Below are positions 21,001 to 29,942 of a stretch of 64,000 bases of DNA, piece by piece (position 1 is the stretch's first letter; each line of letters begins with the position of its first letter). The notes beneath the pieces are model-generated. The model saw nothing but the letters and a program-made list of their open reading frames with translations, was not told the DNA's origin and searched no databases. A program made the position numbers and the translations under genes. The DNA comes from Melaminivora jejuensis (GTDB taxonomy: Bacteria; Pseudomonadota; Gammaproteobacteria; Burkholderiales; Burkholderiaceae_C). Where the stretch lies: contig NZ_JACWIJ010000002.1 of NCBI RefSeq assembly GCF_017811175.1, forward strand, positions 3,484,501 through 3,548,500. Direction: 5' to 3'.

Positions 21001-22020
21001 GGTGGGCAGCACGGCATCCGGCCACGGCAACAAATCCTATGCCTTCAAAGCCGGCCAGCGCGCGCTGCGCGAACACCTGCAGCGCCGGGGGCTGTCGGGC
21101 GACATCATCGAGGCCGCCGAAGCCCCGGGCATGTACCGCGTGACCTGGCAGCGCCCGCAGCCCGCGCCGCTGGTCAGCATCGTCATCCCGACGCGCAACG
21201 GCCACGCCATCCTGCGCCAGTGCCTGGACAGCCTGCGCCAGACTGCCTATCCCCACTATGAAGTCATCGTGGTGGACAACGGCAGCGACGAGCCAGCGAC
21301 GCTGGAGCTGCTGGCCGAGCGCAGCCGCAGCGGCCAGATCCGCGTGCAGCGCGACGACAGCCCGTTCAACTTCTCCGCACTGAACAACCGCGCCGTGCAG
21401 CAAGCCGCCCGGGGCGAGTTCGTGCTGTTGATGAACAACGATATCGAGATCACCCACCCGAATGGCTCGACGAGATGGTCGGCCCGGCCATGGAGCCGGG
21501 CGTGGGCTGTGTCGGCGCGCGCCTGTGGTATCCGGATGGGCGCGTGCAGCACGCCGGCGTCATCATGGTCTGCGGCGTGGCCGGCCACGGGCACAAGCTG
21601 CTGCACAGAGGCCAACATGGCTACATGGGCCGCGCCGTGCTGGCGCAGGACTTCGTTGCCGTCACCGCCGCCTGCCTGCTGGTGCGCCGCAGCATCTATG
21701 ACGAAGTGGGCGGGCTGGACGAAAGCCTGGCCGTGGCCTTCAACGACGTGGACTTCTGCCTGAAGGTGCATCAGGCCGGCTATCGCAACCACTGGACACC
21801 CTACGCTGAGCTGATCCACCACGAATCCGTCACGCGCGGCTACGAGGACACGCCGGAAAAGCAACAGCGCTTCAAGGGCGAGATCGACACCCTGCAGTCG
21901 CGCTGGGCCGCCCTGATCGCCCGCGACCCCTGCTACAGCCCCAACCTGACGGCCCATGCAGAAGACTTCTCGCTGGCCTGGCCGCCCAGCGTCAACCTTG
22001 AGCAACTGGGTGCGCAATGA
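18087..22020 (+). CDS. PIG-L deacetylase fused to three glycosyltransferase modules (two frameshifts)
   Basis: A ~1311-residue polypeptide once two single-base gaps are closed (CCC runs at 20388-20390 and 21457-21459). Order: PIG-L/LmbE deacetylase with zinc motif APHPDDE (residues 1-240); GT2 module PLVSVIVRSMGRP (276-480) with DDDDW; a Gln/Ala-rich coiled coil (515-640) ending SRSWRWTKPMR; a GT2 module LISIIMPVYGPQDDD (768-1000) with LDQDDE; and a GT2 module PLVSIVIPTRNGH (1027-1300) with NNDIE and NDVDFC. Likely deacetylates and extends a surface glycan in the cytoplasm. ATG 18087 precedes the conserved domain. Stop overlaps the next start. Confidence 0.85.
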
Positions 22021-23818
22021 CCGAGGGAGTGCAGACTACCAGACTGGCGCGTCTGGCGCGCATCCTGCCGCTGCTGGCCTGTCCAGCCTGCCGCGCCCCT
22101 CTGCGTCAGGGACGCCCGCACATCCTGGAATGCACCTCCTGCGAGGCCAGCTACCCTGTGCGCGACGGTGTCCCCATCCTGCTGCCGGCGGCCATGCAAG
22201 AGCCGGGAGTGGGCAGCGCCGACACTGACGACCCAGTTTCGCGCCACCCCTACAGCCCGAGGCGCTGGACATCATTGCCCGGCACAGCGATGGCTGGGTG
22301 CTCGATCTGGGTGCAGGAGGCAAGCTGCACAGTGCGGACAATGTCTTGCAGGTGGATATCTTCCGCTACCCCATGACCGACGTCGTGGCCACCGCCGACT
22401 GCCTGCCCTTCAAGGACAACGCCTTCAGCGCCGTCATCAGCCAGGCCGTCTTCGAGCACCTGCAATACCCCGAGGCGGCAGCCGGCGAGATCCGCCGCGT
22501 GCTGCAGCCGCACGGCACGCTGCGCATCGACACCGCCTTCCTGCAGCCCGAGCACGGCTATCCGCACCACTTCTACAACGCCACCGAAACCGGCCTGCGG
22601 CACTGGTTCCGGGAGTTCGACATCGAGTGGAGCGGGGTTGCGTCCTACCAGCATCCGAAGTGGGCATTGAGCTGGTTCCTGAGCGTCTATCTGGATCGGC
22701 TTGACAAGCGGCAGTCGGCCATTGCCCAGGATGCCTCCCTGGGGCGCGTGCGGGTGGCCCTCGAAATGCTGGCTGCTGGCTCTGCGGGGGCGGAAGATGC
22801 CGTCCTGCTGGAGGCGCTCGACGCGCTGCCGGCGCATGAGCTGCGCACCCTGGCCGCCGGCGTCTCCGTCCAGGGACGCAACCCGGCCAAGCTGGCGGAT
22901 CCTGGGGTGATGGGAGTCGGCGCGAGCAGCCCTGCTAGCAGCAGCGGCAGCATGGCAGATGTCCGGCAAATAGAGGTCGCACGGCAGGAAATCGCCATCT
23001 TGCGCGAGCAGTTGCAGGCACTGCACGAGGCGCGCACCATCGCCGTGGATCGGGGCAACTATCTGTCGCAGGTGGCTTATTTCAACGTCGATGTGCGCCT
23101 GCAGCCCTCTTTGGCCTTGCGGACTCGGGTGAGCTTTGCCCTGAAGGCCTTGGTGCGGCTGTTGCTGCCTCCGCGCCTGTGGCTGGAGTTGCGCGCCCGG
23201 ATGCACCGCTGGCGCAGCGCCAAACCAGCCACCTCGCCGGGTGGGGTGCCACCTTTCTTCAGCATCATCGTGGCCCCTGATGATGCAGCTTCCTTCATCG
23301 AGACCTTTTTCTCGCTGACCCACCAGAGTTACACGGGCTGGGAGTTGATCGTCATTGAGCACTCGGGACACTCGGTCACGGTGAGCAACGTGCTGCAGGA
23401 CTTCCTGCAGCTCGACCGGCGTGTGCGCCGCCTGCCGAGCCACTCCACCGACAGTCGTGAGCGCCTGCGGCAGGCCCAGGCCGCCGCCCGGGGGCAATAT
23501 TTCATCAACCTGCCCGAGAACGCCACACTGGCCCAACGCGCATTGCAAACAATCTACACTCTGCTGCGCGCTCGGCCTGGTACCCCGGTGGTGCTGGCGG
23601 ACTTCGAACGCGGCAGCCGGCATGAGCAGGGGCTTGCCATGCGCTGTCACTGCATGCCGGCGGATGGGCAGGTAGCAGGCGATCCTGCAGAGTTCGCCTT
23701 TGCCGTTCATGCAACCCATTCAACAACGCAGGGCACTCGGGGTCAAGAGGTTCAGGGAGCTTACATCGGAGAGGTGCTGTTCGGGCAGATGGTGCATCCT
23801 CCGCTGCTCCTTTCATGA
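22017..23818 (+). CDS. Zinc-ribbon / SAM methyltransferase / GT2-like fusion (frameshifted)
   Basis: About 600 residues after closing a one-base gap in the CCC run at 22256-22258. An N-terminal Trm112-like zinc ribbon has two CxxC pairs (CPAC, CTSC at 22-42). A class I methyltransferase follows (VLDLGAGGK near 94, FKDNAFSAVISQAVFEHL). Then come a helical, partly coiled-coil stretch and a C-terminal GT2-like domain (FFSIIVAPDDAASFIETFFS, near 413-580) that lacks an obvious DxD. Probably methylates or caps the glycan made by the gene it overlaps (ATGA). Confidence 0.8.
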
Positions 23819-23876
23819 AGCGTGGAACCCGCGCTTGCAGCTGAATTTTTCACACACGTCATGAAACGTGAAGAAC

Positions 23877-24383
23877 ATGATCAATCTTCTTCGGACTAGA
23901 GCCTTCTTGTTGGCAGCACTTGTGGCAGTTGGAGGTTGCAGCAGCGTGGAACATGCTGCGCCCAGACCTGCGCATCCCGCAGAGGCGATCCCTACCTCTG
24001 CCATGGTGATCGATTACGTCGATGAAACAGGCCGTCAAGCCATTGCAGACGCCGGGCTCCTGCCAGCGTTCGAGGCTTACTGGAGCGCGCATGTCAACAG
24101 GCGTTGGAGCGATCTGTTCGACATGGAAAGCGCCACCAAGCTGCCCAGTAGAGAGTTCTACACGGCTTACCACAGCAAGGCCTGGCCTGTTCTCTCCCTC
24201 CAGGTCGTGGATGCGCAGTTCGAGCAGGACTCCGCCGTACTGACTTTGCACATTCGTGTGCAGGATCCAGCGCGCAAGGGACGCCAGCAGTCTCTATATA
24301 GAAAGGATCATTGGCAGCAGGTCGATGGCAGGCAGTGGCAACACACGGTGACTGATCCGATGTTGATCGGCATTCGTCAATGA
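23877..24383 (+). CDS. Putative lipoprotein of unknown function
   Basis: A 168-residue product with a lipoprotein signal: basic start MINLLRTR, hydrophobic AFLLAALVAV and lipobox VGGC at about residue 20. I do not recognise the mature domain; it has a conserved-looking core with several Trp and Tyr (AFEAYWSAHVNRRWSDLF). A GTG at 23868 in the same frame is an alternative start. The gene opens a block of visibly lower GC than its neighbours. Confidence 0.7.
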   Translation: MINLLRTRAFLLAALVAVGGCSSVEHAAPRPAHPAEAIPTSAMVIDYVDETGRQAIADAGLLPAFEAYWSAHVNRRWSDLFDMESATKLPSREFYTAYHSKAWPVLSLQVVDAQFEQDSAVLTLHIRVQDPARKGRQQSLYRKDHWQQVDGRQWQHTVTDPMLIGIRQ

Positions 24384-24621
24384 TGATGTTGCGAACTGGC
24401 GACAGATTGTCCAGGGTCTGTCTTGTTGTCGAGGTTGTACGAGCGATTTCGTTGTGGCCTTGGAGCACTTTGGGTACTATTCGACGACAGTCCGTGCCTC
24501 GCGCATCGCTGGCCCCGAGCAGCTGGATTGTTTTTCTGGTGTAGACTTGTTACGTTGTCAGCAAGCTGGCATCGGACCTTGTGTCGGTACTTCGTTTAAA
24601 TTCTGTTAGGAGAATAACGTG
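24384..24621. other. AT-richer intergenic region before exported-protein gene
   Basis: A gap of 238 bp with no credible ORF. It presumably carries the promoter of the 24622 gene, which has a good ribosome site (TTAGGAGAATAACG). No clear -35/-10 pair, operator or hairpin was found. Confidence 0.35.
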
Positions 24622-25880
24622 ATGGTTAAAAAACACTGGCCGTGGCACTGGGCGCAATGCTCGTGGCTGGCTCCGCTGCTGCGGTTGAGGTCAACCAAGG
24701 CGGCAAGGGCGATCTGCTGATCGCCCCGATGTTCATGGTCAAGAACGGCTGGCAGTCTGAGCTCAAGGTCATCAACACCAGTGTGACTGACTCTGCGGTA
24801 GCCAAGGTGGTCTTCCACGCTCCCGGTCGCAGCGACGAAGTTCTGGACTTCTTGATCTTCTTGAGCCCTGGCGATGTCTGGACTGGCTCCGTGGTTGAGA
24901 ACGCGAATGGCACAGTCGGTGTCAAGAGCGATGATGCCTCTTCCATCACGGTCGCCAATGCCGGTGCCTGTCCTGACTCTCAGGGCGTCTCGGGCTTTAA
25001 CCCTGAGCAAGCTCAATTCACCATGCCCGTTTCCATGGGCTACGTGAACGTGTTCCAGTCGCGCATGATGCGCGGTCTGCCTGTTCAGCCCGACGGGACT
25101 GTCAACAAGGCTGACATTCTGAAGGCCTACTCTGCTGCCTGCGTGGCCAATACTCCGATCGAGGATGCTGACACCGACAACGTGTTGACCGGCTCCGTGA
25201 CGATGTCCAACCCCTTGAACGGTAACCAGCTGACGCTCGGCATGACCGCATTGGCTGACTACAACAACCGTACCTACCTGTCTGTGGGTGGTCTGACGGC
25301 CTTCGCGACGAACATCGCTGATGCATCGAAGCAGCAAGTGGAAGATGCTCTGTGGGCGCGTGATTTTGCTGTGCCTTACAACGTGAGCGCTGGCAACATG
25401 AGCTTTGCGACGATCACGTTCCCGACCAAAGAAACGTTCAACCTGAGCCTGAACTCGCAGTATTCGGCTTTCTTCCCTGCGATCAACGACCGCGAGCGTG
25501 ATATCGGTACTGCGGTTCCCGTGGGCTATGACATCCGCGATGAGGAAGAACATAAGGTTGGCACCGTCGGTTGCTCGTTCTCGCCTTGCACGCCCAACGA
25601 GACTGTCTCTCTGCCGCGCGAATTCAATATCGTCCAATTCATCGCTGGCGAAGGCGACAGCAATGCGGGTGTGGTTTACACCAAGGGCTTCAACAAGGGC
25701 TGGGCAAACATTGCCATCGCTACGGATGTCTCGGACACGCGTAGCAACGCCAACTACAACAATTTTGGCCAACAAGGCGTTCCTGCTCTGGCGACCTACA
25801 TCCACTGGGATATGACCGGTGGTAGCCTGCAGGGCACTTGGCAGTACGCGGCCAAGACCTACAGGCCCGCTGCTAACTGA
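24622..25880 (+). CDS. Exported protein of unknown function (signal peptide split by frameshift)
   Basis: About 419 residues. As supplied, the start ATG (24622, after TTAGGAG) is out of frame with the body. Adding one A to the six-A run at 24628-24633 yields MVKKTLAVALGAMLVAGSAA, an ideal signal peptide, in frame with mature VEVNQGGKGDLLIAPMF. The rest is a Gly/Ser/Asn-rich secreted protein without recognised catalytic motifs. It ends before a strong terminator. GC and codon use are lower than in flanking operons. It may be a T2SS substrate because of nearby gspC; that is inference. Confidence 0.78.
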
Positions 25881-25902
25881 TAGCTGACTGCCTTCCTAAC
25901 AG

Positions 25903-25934
25903 AAAATGCCACCAAGTCTTCTTGGTGGCATTTT
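25903..25934. terminator. Rho-independent terminator after the 24622 gene
   Basis: Perfect 14-bp inverted repeat AAAATGCCACCAAG / CTTGGTGGCATTTT with a 4-base loop, followed by a T-rich stretch. It lies 22 bp after the stop codon at 25880. Confidence 0.9.
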
Positions 25935-25966
25935 GTGTTTATTATTATTGTTACAGGGGTATCGAA

Positions 25967-27337
25967 ATGTTTGTTGGCGCCCAAGGGACTGTGAAGAGGT
26001 GGAGCCTTTCCTTTGCCATTTTCTTCATGGCTTCCGCCGTCCACGCGCAAGGCGCAACTGATGATTACACCAGGCTGGTCGGCACAAATTCTTATAGCGA
26101 TTTCAGAGCTGCGTACAACCCGGATGTGATGGCGGGTTCGGGCAACGTGGTCACTCTGCGGACACGCCACTCCGGACTATCCGCAGCCAAATTGAAGCTC
26201 TTCCTGCCGCCGGGGACAATCAGTTTCAGAACCAGTATCATCACTTACAGAGTGAATCAACCTGGACGTGTGGCAGCCCGGCTCAACACACTTCCCGAAA
26301 CCTCGGCAGCACAGGTTGTGCCTGATCCTTCTGGATTATTCGATTCCCGTAAAACCCTTGAAAAGCTGCGGGCAGGTCAGGAAGTCAAAGTCTATGCCCC
26401 GGAGGAGAGCGGCGTGCTGGTATTGTCGGATGCTGACTCTGGCAATAGGACGCCGGCCTCGGAGGGTGGCTACGTCTACATGAATTTCTTCGACATTCCT
26501 GGACAGCGCTTCTTGTCCTTTGATACCGTTGTCGAGGTGGACAGGACATGCTACCAAAATTGGTTCAGCAACGCCGCATGGGATGCTGGCGGCAATCCGT
26601 CAAGTCAAGCCACTCATGCCTGTAGCGGCAGCTCCGGTGGAGGCGATAGCAGCAGCCCGACAACCCTTGCAGGCATCACCCCCTCTGTCACGAGCTGGAA
26701 GCCTGGTCAGAGCAATATCATCAACGTGGTGCCCAGCCCCGCCAATGCCACATTGCCGGCATGTACCAGCAGCAAGCCTGATTTGTTGAGTCCAACGCAA
26801 AATTCTGATGGAAGAACGGCTCAATTCACGGTGCAACCAGGAGCGATAACTGCGAATACCAGTGTCATCTTGCAGTGTGGAGGGAAAACCGCGACCGTCC
26901 GGCTTGAAGCTCCGGCCACCAGCAACTTGGCTACCATTAGCCCTGCTGATGTCGAGTTGTCTACGGATAGCAACGGCAACGCGATTTTGAAAGTCATTAT
27001 CCAGCACAAGACTGCAGACGTTGGGCCAAACAAGAAGGTCAGCTATTGGGTTGGCGCCGTCCGCCCTGCACATCCATTCTTTGGCCCCGAAGAGTTGTTT
27101 TATCTGACACCCGCCTCCGAAGGGTTTTATCAGTGGGCTCAATTGGCAACTCCCTCTCCAGTATCAGTTGTATTTGCCAAGGATAGGTTTTTGGTGCAAA
27201 ATAGCCAGGAGTTGATTGTTCCCTTGGGTTTCAAAAAAGCAGATTTTGCTGGATTCGGTATCACCATTCACTTTGGATATCAGCAAGAAAACAAAGATTT
27301 TCAGGTGATCGAGTACTATTGGGATTCAACTAAATGA
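25967..27337 (+). CDS. Exported protein of unknown function
   Basis: A 456-residue product with a signal peptide (basic VKRWSL, hydrophobic SFAIFFMASAV, cleavage near HAQG). The mature part has Tyr/Asn-rich beta-like sequence, a Ser/Gly linker (SGSSGGGDSSS, near residue 222), an Ig/bacterial-adhesin-like middle region and a C-terminal domain ending VIEYYWDSTK. ATG 25967 has GGGG nine bases upstream; the frame is open further upstream, but that would cross the terminator. No known enzyme motif. It is flanked by terminators on both sides, so it is a single-gene unit, and it is less GC-rich than the neighbours. Confidence 0.75.
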   Translation: MFVGAQGTVKRWSLSFAIFFMASAVHAQGATDDYTRLVGTNSYSDFRAAYNPDVMAGSGNVVTLRTRHSGLSAAKLKLFLPPGTISFRTSIITYRVNQPGRVAARLNTLPETSAAQVVPDPSGLFDSRKTLEKLRAGQEVKVYAPEESGVLVLSDADSGNRTPASEGGYVYMNFFDIPGQRFLSFDTVVEVDRTCYQNWFSNAAWDAGGNPSSQATHACSGSSGGGDSSSPTTLAGITPSVTSWKPGQSNIINVVPSPANATLPACTSSKPDLLSPTQNSDGRTAQFTVQPGAITANTSVILQCGGKTATVRLEAPATSNLATISPADVELSTDSNGNAILKVIIQHKTADVGPNKKVSYWVGAVRPAHPFFGPEELFYLTPASEGFYQWAQLATPSPVSVVFAKDRFLVQNSQELIVPLGFKKADFAGFGITIHFGYQQENKDFQVIEYYWDSTK

Positions 27338-27384
27338 TGCCTGGGGGTTTTGATTGAATTTTTCCGGGGTTGAATGATTCTTGC

Positions 27385-27419
27385 AATAAGGGCGCTTTGT
27401 ATGCGCCCTTATTTTTTTC
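27385..27419 (+). terminator. Rho-independent terminator after the 25967 gene
   Basis: 11-bp perfect arms AATAAGGGCGC / GCGCCCTTATT, 7-base loop, followed by TTTTTT. It serves the plus-strand gene ending at 27337. Confidence 0.9.
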
Positions 27420-27476
27420 TGGCTTAGGAAAAATTATTTAAGTATTGGCAGCTGCTTTCAATTTGAGCTTGGATGA

Positions 27477-28357
27477 TCATTGCCTCTGTGTAAAGGGGTT
27501 GGTAAAAAGTGGTTGGGGAGGAGGGGTTCCTGCGCTATTTTGTAGTCTCTGGGCGCGGGCGGCAGCCAACGCTTCTGCCAAGCTGCCAGCTATGGGATTG
27601 CTTGCAGGAGGGGGCGGGACAGTGTTTTGATTGACCTCAGCTCTGCCAGTACCGGTTTGCGCAGGAGATGATGGAGATGTGCTTGGAGGAATTGAATTGA
27701 CATCGGGGCTGTGACCTCGCCCGCCTCCTATAGGTTCAGCACCAGAAGGGTGTGGGGGAGGCGCCACTGCGCCATTTGTGCTTCCTGGCGCGCTAATGGT
27801 CGCTTCGGTCGCAGCCTGGACGGGCGGCGGGGTCGGTGACGAGATGGCTGGCGATGCAGTCCGATCCGCCTTCTTGGTGAACTGCACCATCTGCTGCCCC
27901 CCGCAGCCTGCAGCAGCAGATGCGTAGGCGTGATCTGCGCCACGGTGTATTCGCCCAGCGCTTGGCCCTCGTGCAGGGTGGCGAACTGCCGCCCGCCCTC
28001 GGCCAGGCTGGCAAAGCGCCCGCCGACCTTGACCGTGGCGTGCCTGCCCGTCGGGGTGATGACCACGCCGTAGAGCTGCAAATCCTGCTCGGTGATCGGC
28101 GTCGGCGGCGGGGGTGGCGGCGGCGGGGGTGGGGGCGGCACGCGATCGGGCCAGACCTGGCGCTGGCTGTCGAACGGGTTGGTGTGCTCCAGCTGCGCCA
28201 TGTTGACTGCCGCCGGGGCAGCAGGGATGACAGGGGCAGTGGCTGCGGGAAGGGCGCTCGGCGTTGCCGGCGTGGACAGGGCAGCAGCGCCCGGGCTGGC
28301 TGCCATGCTGGCGGTGGCGACCGCGCAGGTGGTCAGGGAGAGGAATAATTGCTTCAT
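27477..28357 (-). CDS. GspC/PilP-like secretion protein (frameshifted)
   Basis: About 293 residues after restoring one G in the six-base run at 27897-27902. N-terminal signal or anchor (MKQLFLSLTTCAVATASMAA), Pro/Ala linker, then NPFDSQRQVWP and a poly-proline spacer. The homology-region core is DLQLYGVVITPTG ... ALGEYTVAQITPTHLLLQ ... QQMVQFTKK, the pattern of the GspC HR / PilP fold that joins platform and secretin. The C-terminal tail is low-complexity Pro/Ser/Thr. The gsp operon lacks gspC, so this may supply it from 18 kb away. It lacks a PDZ domain. A repeat copy lies right upstream. Confidence 0.65.
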
Positions 28358-28430
28358 ATTTGATAGCTGTCAGCGCTTGCTCGTAAAGGGTTTGAGGCCG
28401 ATTTGACCCATAAAACAGTGAAAGAACCGT
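28358..28430 (+). repeat. Interspersed ~50-bp GATAGCTG repeat
   Basis: TTTGATAGCTGTCAGCGCTT then CGTAAAGGGTTTGAGGCCGA and TTTGACCCAT, collinear with the copies at 49832 and 57474. It occupies the upstream region of the gspC-like gene and so may affect its expression. Confidence 0.8.
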
Positions 28431-28522
28431 GAAAAATGAGTGGATGACCGGGGTTGGAGCAGCTTTGCCGCCTTTGGTGCCCGGCCCTCGCTCCGATTCT
28501 CCGGCCTGGCTGGCGCATGGCG

Positions 28523-29704
28523 CTATCCCGGCACCTGTGCCTGCTCCTGCGCCGGCACCTGGCGCAGCAGCAGCGGCTGGGCAGCGCCGAGGCGCACGGC
28601 GGCCCCGCCCGGCCCGGTCTCCAGCGCCGACAGCCGGCCATGCACCTGCGCCGGCCCGAAGGCCTGCAGCACTTCGCGCGGCACCAGCGCCTGCGCGCCA
28701 GCGGCGATCAGGCCGATGCACGGCTGCAGCAGCGGGCTGGGGCTGAGCTCCAGCAGCCAGCCGCCTTGCCACGCTGGCGGTATGTCGATGCGCGCGCCTG
28801 CATGGACGGTGAAGGGCGGATCGAAGTCCGGCGTCGTGGCCGCCAGGGCAGACGCGCGCGCCAGCCACGGGCCTGGCGTTCCGGCCGCTCCCGCTGGCCA
28901 GTGCTTGTCGAAATACACCTGCCCGCCCGCGCGCATCAGCCCATCCTTGTGCGGCAGGTTGCGCCATGCGTGGATGGCGCGCGCGGCGGGCACCACGGCC
29001 AGGCGCTGGCCGCTGCGGCGCAGGCGCAGCGACAGGTCGGAGTCCTCGTAGTACATGAAGAAGCGCGCATCGAACGGCTCCTCGCCCGGGGCCAGCGCGC
29101 TGCGGCGCAGCATCAGCGCCCCGCCCGACAGGGCGCGCTGCGGCACGGGCGCGCGCGCCGTCCACAGGCGCAGGTTCTCGGCGCGCACGGCGCGGCCCAG
29201 GCGCTGCCAGGCGCAGGCGTCGCGCAGGGCGTGCTCGTGTACCCAGGCGCGCACGGCGGTCGGCAGCCAGGCCGGCGGCATGTACCACTGGCAGCGGCTG
29301 TCCAGAAACTGCCGGGGCGCCACGGCGGCCAGGCCGGCATCGGCCTGCAGCGCCTGCACCAGTGCCGCCGTGCAGCCGCGCTGCAGGCGCACGTCGGGGT
29401 TGACGAAGAAGACAAAGGGCGCAGCAGTGCTGGCAAAAGCCAGGTTGCAGGCCCGGCCAAAGCCCAGGTTGGCGCCGGCGTCCAGCAGCTGCGTGCCGGG
29501 CGCGTGCTGGCCGAGCAGGGCGTGCAGGCGCTGGTGCTCGGCGGCGTTGGCGCTGTTGTCCACGACGATGATCCGCGCCTGCGGCGCATCAAGCTGCGCT
29601 GCGCGGGCGGCCTGGGCGATGTCCTCGGCGCCGAACCAGTTGACCAGGACGATGGCGCAGACGGGGTGGGTGGGGGGCGGGGGGAGTTTGGATGTGGTGT
29701 CCAT
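28523..29704 (-). CDS. Family 2 glycosyltransferase (WbbL-like)
   Basis: A 393-residue GT2 enzyme: CAIVLVNWFGAEDIAQ at the N-terminus, VVDNSANAAE, LLDAGANLGFGRACNLAF, FVNPDVRL (DxD-like) and FMYYEDSDLSLR. This is the pattern of rhamnosyltransferases such as WbbL. A 100-residue C-terminal extension has no recognised motif. ATG 29704 is the first after the palindromic repeat; the frame is open upstream through the repeat. Last gene of the minus-strand glycan export cluster. Confidence 0.88.
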   Translation of the reverse strand: MDTTSKLPPPPTHPVCAIVLVNWFGAEDIAQAARAAQLDAPQARIIVVDNSANAAEHQRLHALLGQHAPGTQLLDAGANLGFGRACNLAFASTAAPFVFFVNPDVRLQRGCTAALVQALQADAGLAAVAPRQFLDSRCQWYMPPAWLPTAVRAWVHEHALRDACAWQRLGRAVRAENLRLWTARAPVPQRALSGGALMLRRSALAPGEEPFDARFFMYYEDSDLSLRLRRSGQRLAVVPAARAIHAWRNLPHKDGLMRAGGQVYFDKHWPAGAAGTPGPWLARASALAATTPDFDPPFTVHAGARIDIPPAWQGGWLLELSPSPLLQPCIGLIAAGAQALVPREVLQAFGPAQVHGRLSALETGPGGAAVRLGAAQPLLLRQVPAQEQAQVPG

Positions 29705-29707
29705 GGC

Positions 29708-29910
29708 GAGCGCCCTCACCCCAGCCCTCTCCCGCACGCGGGAGAGGGAGCGGGGAAGGGCAGGCGGCGTTGAATGGGCCAGCGGCGCTGGTGGTGTTGC
29801 TCCCCGCCCTCCAGGCCAGGGCGGACTATCGTTCCCTCGCCCTCCAGGCCAGGGCGGACTATTGCTCCCTCGCCCCCTTGGGGGAGAGGGTGGGGGTGAG
29901 GGGGTAGTTC
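29708..29910. repeat. G/C-rich palindromic repeat, compound copy
   Basis: Begins CCCTCACCCCAGCCCTCTCC with the hairpin CTCCCGCACGCGGGAG and ends GGGTGGGGGTGAGGG. Inside is a tandem duplication of a 34-bp unit containing CGCCCTCCAGGCCAGGGCGG. It separates the WbbL-like gene from the methyltransferase gene and contains no gene. Confidence 0.75.
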
Positions 29911-29942
29911 GGGCGCAGCGTCCCGGTCGGCGATCTGCCCCA

